Source: Acidobacteriota bacterium
GTDB taxonomy: Bacteria; Acidobacteriota; Holophagae; Thermotomaculales; Thermotomaculaceae
DNA: 10,229 nucleotides
Assembly: GCA_003650445.1 (NCBI GenBank)
Contig: QMQE01000083.1
Location: forward strand, 1 to 10,229
Direction: 5' to 3'
Under the pieces are notes generated by a model that saw only the letters and a program-made list of their open reading frames with translations, did not search any database and was not told the origin of the DNA. Shown here piece by piece: positions 6,279-10,229 of the stretch (positions are counted from its first letter, which is position 1; every line of letters begins with the position of its first letter). A program made the position numbers and the translations under genes.

Positions 6279-8828
6279 ATGCAAGTCTTCAATGTTGTAC
6301 CCAATCTGCCGGAAGAACTGGTTCCCCTGAAGGAGCTGGCATACAATCTCTGGCACGCGTGGAATCCGGAGGCACTGACACTGTTCATGCGGCTGGACCG
6401 GGATTTGTGGGAAAAATGCAATCACAACCCGGTTTTGATGCTGGGAAGAATGGATCAGGAACGCCTGACTGAACTGGCAACGGATGACGGCTTTCTAACC
6501 CACATGAAGCGGGTCTCAGATGAATTTCACCGTTATGTGGAATATCGCCGCTTTTTTCAATTTGACCTCGGTGTGGAAAAAGATTTTCGTGTTGCCTATT
6601 TTTCCGCTGAATTCGGTGTCAACGATTCTGTTCCAAACTATTCCGGTGGACTGGGCGTACTGGCGGGAGATCACGTAAAATCAGCGTCCGACCTGAACGT
6701 TCCGCTGGTGGGGATGGGCTTGATGTACCAGCAGGGATACTTCCGGCAATATTTGACTTCGGATGGCTGGCAGCAGGAAAAGTACCCGGAAAATGACTTC
6801 CACAACATGCCGCTTCGGCTCATGCGGAACCCGGAAACCAATGAACCATTCACGATTTATGTCCCCATGAAGGACAGGCAGGTTGCCACCCGGATATGGA
6901 AACTCTCCGTGGGCCGTGTCAGTATTTACCTGCTGGATACAAACAATTCGCTGAACACAGACACCGACAGAGCCATTACCGACCAGCTCTACGGCGGGGA
7001 CATTGAACATCGGCTCCAGCAGGAAATTGTTCTCGGAATTGGCGGGGTTCGGGCACTGGCTGAACTGAATATTGAACCGGCGGTTTACCACCTGAATGAG
7101 GGACATTCCGCCTTTGTGATGCTGGAGCGGCTTCGCAATCTGCTGAGCCAGGGCCTGAGTATGGATGAAGCCTCACTCCTCGTTCGATCCACCACCGTGT
7201 TCACGACTCACACACCGGTTCCTGCAGGGAACGATGTATTCCCACCAGACCTCATCACCACCTACCTTGGAAATTTTGCGAGGGAACTGGGATTTGGAAT
7301 AGATGAATTCCTCGGCTTTGGACGGGTACACCCACAAGACAAATCCGAGGGTTTCTGCATGACTGTTCTGGCGCTGAAATACAGTGCCTTTGCCAATGGT
7401 GTCAGTGAGCTTCACGGAAGGGTCTCCCGCAAAATGTGGAAAGGTCTCTTCCCCACGGTGGAACTGGAAGAGGTGCCCATTGATCACATTACCAACGGTG
7501 TGCATATCCCATCGTGGATTTCCATCGAAATGGCCATGCTCTACTACCGCTACCTCGGGCCAAAATGGGTGGAAGACCCGGATAACGAAAAAGTGTGGGA
7601 CAGGGTGTCCGATATCCCGGACGCGGAGCTCTGGCGCACCCATGAACGGCGCCGGGAACGCCTGGTCGCCTTTGCGCGCAAGCGCCTGATTCAGTCATTG
7701 AATCGCCGGGGAGCGAAACAACAGGAAATCCAGAACGCCCGGGAAGTTCTGGACCCGGAAGCCCTGACTATCGGGTTTGCCCGACGCTTTGCCACCTACA
7801 AGAGGGGAGACCTGATTTTCAGTGACCTGGACCGTCTTTCCGCCATTCTCAATGACCCGGACCGCCCGGTTCAATTGATTTTTGCCGGGAAAGCCCACCC
7901 CCGGGACATGGCGGGGAAAGACATTATCAAAAAAATTGTCCATTACACAAAAGACAAACGCTTTCGCCGCCGGATAGTGTTTCTGGAAGATTACGACATC
8001 AACGTAGCCCGTTACCTGGTTCAGGGTGTGGATGTCTGGCTCAACAACCCCCGCCGCCCGCTGGAAGCCAGCGGAACCAGTGGAATGAAAGCCGCCGCAA
8101 ACGGCGCACTGAACATGAGCGTACTGGACGGCTGGTGGTGTGAGGCCTACAATGGCATCAACGGATGGGCCATCGGGGGCGGTGAAGAATATGAAGACAT
8201 CGAATATCAGGATGAAGTTGAGGCCAGGGCCATTCTGGACCTGCTGGAAAACGAGGTTGTGCCCACCTTCTACAAACGCACATCCGACAACCTGCCGAGG
8301 GAGTGGATTTCCAGAATGAAAAACAATCTTACCACCGTCTGCTCCTTCTTCAATACCCATCGCATGGTGGAAGACTACATGGAGAGTTTTTATCTCGCGG
8401 CTGCCGAAAAATACGGCGCTTTCCGGGAAAACGGACACGAACCCTTAAAACGCCTGAACCAGTGGCGGCGGAATGTAACTGCATGCTGGGATAAGGTGAA
8501 AATTGTCAGTACAGACTTCCCTGCAGGCCAGGAAAACCCAATCGGAATACCGATTACAACCCGGGTAGTCGTCGATCTGGGGGGGTTGAATCCCGAAGAC
8601 ATTCAGGTAGAAGCCTACTTCGGGAAAATAAACTCCGCCGGAGATTTCGAGTTTGTAGAAACCACAATATTGCATAACGGCAAACAAAAAGATAGTGAAC
8701 TCCATGAATTTACTGGCGATCTTTTTCTGGACAAAACAGGGAAATTTGGCGTCCGGTTCCGGATTCGGCCGGTTCACCCGCTGTTGGAACCGGTTCTGAC
8801 TGTCCGTGATTTGAAGTGGGACGAATAG
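6279..8828 (+). CDS. glgP: Alpha-glucan (glycogen/maltodextrin) phosphorylase, DUF3417 type
   Basis: A PLP-dependent GT35 phosphorylase that releases glucose-1-phosphate from alpha-1,4-glucans. Its 849 residues fit the distant branch represented by Thermotoga and Thermococcus enzymes, not the E. coli GlgP/MalP branch. An N-terminal DUF3417 domain covers about 1-115 (ELAYNLWHAWNPEA near 19-32). The catalytic domain includes YFSAEFG (107-113), NYSGGLGVLAGDH (120-132), HLNEGHSAF (271-279), TTHTPVPAGND (309-319) and GFARRFATYKR (499-509, phosphate contact). The PLP motif GTSGMKAAANG (599-609) gives the Schiff-base Lys604. A C-terminal extension of about 115 residues (735-849) looks like a beta-rich accessory domain. 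The start follows GGAGG at 6268-6272, 6 bases before the ATG. No other glycogen gene is in the window, so its link with nadK seems positional. No terminator was recognised before the next promoter. Confidence 0.94.
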   Translation: MQVFNVVPNLPEELVPLKELAYNLWHAWNPEALTLFMRLDRDLWEKCNHNPVLMLGRMDQERLTELATDDGFLTHMKRVSDEFHRYVEYRRFFQFDLGVEKDFRVAYFSAEFGVNDSVPNYSGGLGVLAGDHVKSASDLNVPLVGMGLMYQQGYFRQYLTSDGWQQEKYPENDFHNMPLRLMRNPETNEPFTIYVPMKDRQVATRIWKLSVGRVSIYLLDTNNSLNTDTDRAITDQLYGGDIEHRLQQEIVLGIGGVRALAELNIEPAVYHLNEGHSAFVMLERLRNLLSQGLSMDEASLLVRSTTVFTTHTPVPAGNDVFPPDLITTYLGNFARELGFGIDEFLGFGRVHPQDKSEGFCMTVLALKYSAFANGVSELHGRVSRKMWKGLFPTVELEEVPIDHITNGVHIPSWISIEMAMLYYRYLGPKWVEDPDNEKVWDRVSDIPDAELWRTHERRRERLVAFARKRLIQSLNRRGAKQQEIQNAREVLDPEALTIGFARRFATYKRGDLIFSDLDRLSAILNDPDRPVQLIFAGKAHPRDMAGKDIIKKIVHYTKDKRFRRRIVFLEDYDINVARYLVQGVDVWLNNPRRPLEASGTSGMKAAANGALNMSVLDGWWCEAYNGINGWAIGGGEEYEDIEYQDEVEARAILDLLENEVVPTFYKRTSDNLPREWISRMKNNLTTVCSFFNTHRMVEDYMESFYLAAAEKYGAFRENGHEPLKRLNQWRRNVTACWDKVKIVSTDFPAGQENPIGIPITTRVVVDLGGLNPEDIQVEAYFGKINSAGDFEFVETTILHNGKQKDSELHEFTGDLFLDKTGKFGVRFRIRPVHPLLEPVLTVRDLKWDE

Positions 8829-8874
8829 AATTGGATGAGAAACCCGCTCTTTCCAATGGCTGAAGCAAAAGGGT

Positions 8875-8902
8875 TTGACAAGGACATGGTTCAGTGTATA
8901 TT
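8875..8902 (+). promoter_or_regulatory. Sigma-70 promoter for the small gene and pssA
   Basis: A perfect -35 TTGACA (8875-8880), a 16-base spacer and -10 TATATT (8897-8902) lie upstream of the small gene at 8933. The same hexamers with a 17-base spacer precede the ATPase gene. A very good ribosome binding site GGAGG (8923-8927), 5 bases before the ATG, follows. Transcription should begin near 8909. Confidence 0.7.
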
Positions 8903-8932
8903 TTATGTATAAAGCTTTTATTGGAGGTTTAG

Positions 8933-9169
8933 ATGACACAACTGACAGAGGCCCAGGCCAAGGAGTTGCTTTACAGGGAAAACCAGGAATTTAAGGCCCT
9001 CAAAGACAAGCATGCCAACTTTGACATGCAGCTTCAGCAGCTCCTGAAAAAGGGCAAACTGACAGACAAAGAACAACTGAATGTCGCCACAATCAAAAAA
9101 CAGAAATTGAATCTGAAAGACAGAATGTACGCCATGATTGTGGATTATATACACCAACAGGAGGCATAA
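8933..9169 (+). CDS. Small DUF465/YdcH-like protein
   Basis: A 78-residue, charged, all-helical cytoplasmic protein. The pattern ELLYRENQEFKALKDKHANF (11-30), LTDKEQ (43-48), then KKQKLNLKDRMYAMI (55-69) resembles the DUF465 (YdcH) family: a helical hairpin with a conserved H-x3-D (His27, Asp31) and a final KLxLKD-type motif. The molecular role of that family is not established. The reading frame is secure: it has a consensus promoter, a GGAGG ribosome binding site, ATG and a TAA stop. It is the first gene of a likely two-gene transcript with pssA, 46 bases downstream. The family match is from memory of the pattern and is less sure than the gene call. Confidence 0.8.
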   Translation: MTQLTEAQAKELLYRENQEFKALKDKHANFDMQLQQLLKKGKLTDKEQLNVATIKKQKLNLKDRMYAMIVDYIHQQEA

Positions 9170-9183
9170 CAGCAAGCCTTCTA

Positions 9184-9199
9184 CAACCGGAACCGGTTG
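9184..9199 (+). promoter_or_regulatory. Hairpin in the pssA translation leader
   Basis: CAACCGG (9184-9190) is complementary to CCGGTTG (9193-9199), allowing a 6-bp stem with loop GAAC. It ends 16 bases before the TTG start of pssA, just upstream of the weak Shine-Dalgarno candidate GAG (9207-9209). There is no T-run, so a terminator is unlikely. It may influence ribosome loading; this is inference. Confidence 0.4.
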
Positions 9200-9215
9200 A
9201 ATACACGAGTGAAAA

Positions 9216-9986
9216 TTGAAAAAACTTGAACTGAAAAAGGGGGTATTTATTATCCCCAGCCTGTTTACAGTCTCCAATCTCTTCTTTGGCTTTTCCTGCA
9301 TGGTTTTCGCGCAGAGGGGACAATACGGTGTGGCCGGTGCCATGATATTCATCGCAGGCCTCATGGATCTGCTGGACGGGCGAATCGCACGGCTCACCGG
9401 AACAGAATCCAGATTCGGTGCTGAACTGGATTCCATCGCTGATGTAGTTTCCTTCGGCGTTGCCCCGGCTTTCCTCGTGTACCACTGGGCATTCACCGGT
9501 GCCGACCTCAATGCCTTCCCGGTCATCCGCCGCCTCGGCTGGGCCGCCGCCTTTCTCTTTCTGACCTGTGGCGCCCTCCGCCTTGCCCGGTTTAACATCC
9601 AGAAAGGAAAAGTTTCCAACCGCTACTTTGTCGGCCTCCCCATCCCGGCGGGGGCTGCTTTGATTGCGGCCATGGTGCTGCGTTTCCCCCATGGAGTCAA
9701 CCTGCCCTTTTTCTCCTACATGGTATTTGCCCTGGTGGTCTTCACCGCACTGATGATGGTGTCCAGGGCGCGGTACCGAAGCTTCAAAGACGTGGACCTG
9801 AAGAGCAAGGCATCTTCAACAGTTATGGTAGCCATCGCCATTGTCATCATGGGCATACTGGTCAGCCCATCCACCGTGCTGTCACTGACATTCGGCCTCT
9901 ACCTCATTCACCCCTTCGGCAACCGTCTCTTCCTCCCACCGCCAACCCGGCCCAAGCAGGAAAAATCCTCTGATAGGGATGAGTAG
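9216..9986 (+). CDS. pssA: CDP-diacylglycerol--serine O-phosphatidyltransferase
   Basis: An integral membrane enzyme joining CDP-diacylglycerol and serine to give phosphatidylserine, precursor of phosphatidylethanolamine. The CDP-alcohol phosphotransferase motif is complete: Asp51, Asp54-Gly55, Ala58-Arg59, Gly68, Asp72 and Asp76 within DLLDGRIARLTG...GAELDSIAD. The N-terminal PSLFTVSNLFFGF (14-26) and the GALRLARFN segment (119-127) are typical of type II PssA. About seven or eight hydrophobic segments are visible between 11 and 235, with a charged Pro/Lys/Asp tail after 240. Length 256 is normal. TTG at 9216 is the only plausible initiator: an in-frame TGA lies at 9210, and the next ATG (residue 29) would delete the first membrane segment. 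The GTG at 9209 is out of frame. The Shine-Dalgarno is weak. No psd decarboxylase gene is adjacent. The stop codon lies within GAGTAGGAGT, a word of the downstream repeats. Confidence 0.92.
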   Translation: MKKLELKKGVFIIPSLFTVSNLFFGFSCMVFAQRGQYGVAGAMIFIAGLMDLLDGRIARLTGTESRFGAELDSIADVVSFGVAPAFLVYHWAFTGADLNAFPVIRRLGWAAAFLFLTCGALRLARFNIQKGKVSNRYFVGLPIPAGAALIAAMVLRFPHGVNLPFFSYMVFALVVFTALMMVSRARYRSFKDVDLKSKASSTVMVAIAIVIMGILVSPSTVLSLTFGLYLIHPFGNRLFLPPPTRPKQEKSSDRDE

Positions 9987-10182
9987 GAGTTGGGAAACAG
10001 TGCGTTATGCCTGATGTTAGATGTTATATGTTAAATGATAGATGGTGGAAAAATCAGGGAGTTGGCCACTTCCCGGCTCTTGCCTTCCCTTTCTGAACAT
10101 TATTCCTTCTGTTTCCCAACCTTGTGCCTTGGTGCCTTCGTGTTAAATTCTTCTCCCTCCGCTCCCACTCCCACTCCTACTC
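9981..10182. repeat. Nested inverted-repeat spacer downstream of pssA
   Basis: GTTGGGAAACAG (9989-10000) is repeated exactly in inverted form at 10109-10120, and GAGTAGGAGT (9981-9990) in inverted form at 10173-10182. Between the 12-base arms are a five-unit period-7 array (10012-10046: TGATGTT, AGATGTT, ATATGTT, AAATGAT, AGATGGT) and a TGGCCA palindrome (about 10056-10075). The palindrome is preceded by AAAAATCAGGGAG, the inverse orientation of the copies at 2714 and 4333. A period-6 array (10153-10182: CTCCCT, CCGCTC, CCACTC, CCACTC, CTACTC) closes the stretch. No gene is seen in 9987-10229. The palindrome may help terminate pssA transcription. Confidence 0.7.
10121..10150 (-). repeat. Short dispersed TAACACGAAG-type repeat, inverted copy
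   Basis: Read on the minus strand this is AATTTAACACGAAGGCACC followed by more CAA/GGC words. It is the counterpart, in opposite orientation, of the element at 46-76. It adjoins the 12-base inverted-repeat arm ending at 10120. Nothing coding is visible. Confidence 0.55.
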
Positions 10183-10229
10183 CAGGGTCTCTGCGTATTC
10201 TTCCGGTGAGTCCGCTGATAATCTCAAAA

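Noticed and set aside
7695..8438. Long minus-strand open frame opposite the phosphorylase gene
   Set aside because: It lies antisense to well-conserved catalytic motifs including the PLP lysine region, has no recognisable domain or ribosome binding site, and is explained by the codon bias of the sense gene.
8831..8856. Terminator after glgP
   Set aside because: TTGGA and TCCAA could form only a 5-bp stem with a 16-base loop and no T-run.
8918..9692. Two overlapping minus-strand open frames opposite the DUF465-like gene and pssA
   Set aside because: Both are low-complexity or basic translations antisense to real genes, with no family resemblance and no promoter.

Overview
The window is an ordinary bacterial chromosomal segment with eight plus-strand genes, set among unusually repeat-rich spacers. 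No rRNA, tRNA, transposase, integrase or CRISPR array was seen. The gene set (paired acyl-CoA dehydrogenases, TlyA-type RNA methyltransferase, NAD kinase, DUF3417-type alpha-glucan phosphorylase, a DUF465/YdcH-like protein and phosphatidylserine synthase), with moderate G+C and spacers full of short degenerate repeats, fits a bacterium of the FCB/Calditrichota-like or a neighbouring candidate phylum. That placement is an impression, not a proof.

Layout: 1-391 is a repeat-filled spacer ending in a probable extended -10 promoter. 392-2681 holds two acyl-CoA dehydrogenases 4 bases apart, a fatty or branched acyl-CoA oxidation operon closed by a terminator-like hairpin at 2708-2743. 2682-2999 is a repeat spacer with a textbook sigma-70 promoter (2941-2969) for a lone, more AT-rich DUF4143-type ATPase (3000-4208). 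A second repeat spacer (4209-4562) copies the first in the same orientation, so the ATPase sits between direct repeats. 4563-8828 is a tight run of tlyA, nadK (8-base overlap) and glgP (20-base gap). A second clear sigma-70 promoter (8875-8902) starts a DUF465-like small gene and pssA (TTG start). 9987-10229 is again a repeat spacer, including a 12-base inverted repeat.

How the genes relate: the dehydrogenases pass electrons from acyl-CoA to electron-transfer flavoprotein (its genes are not here). TlyA, NAD kinase and GlgP form a housekeeping unit covering RNA modification, NADP supply and glycogen mobilisation. PssA makes phosphatidylserine for the membrane. The ATPase has no obvious partner and looks like accessory cargo.

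The most interesting material lies in the spacers. All three long ones, plus the right edge, are built from a limited kit: degenerate period-7 arrays (GTGATRA-like), degenerate period-6 arrays (TACCCC-like, G-rich on the other strand), palindromes centred on TGGCCA, and (in the three left spacers) 15-base hairpins with 6-bp stems and 3-base loops. The two copies around the ATPase differ by whole repeat units. I found no convincing new enzymatic or defence system.
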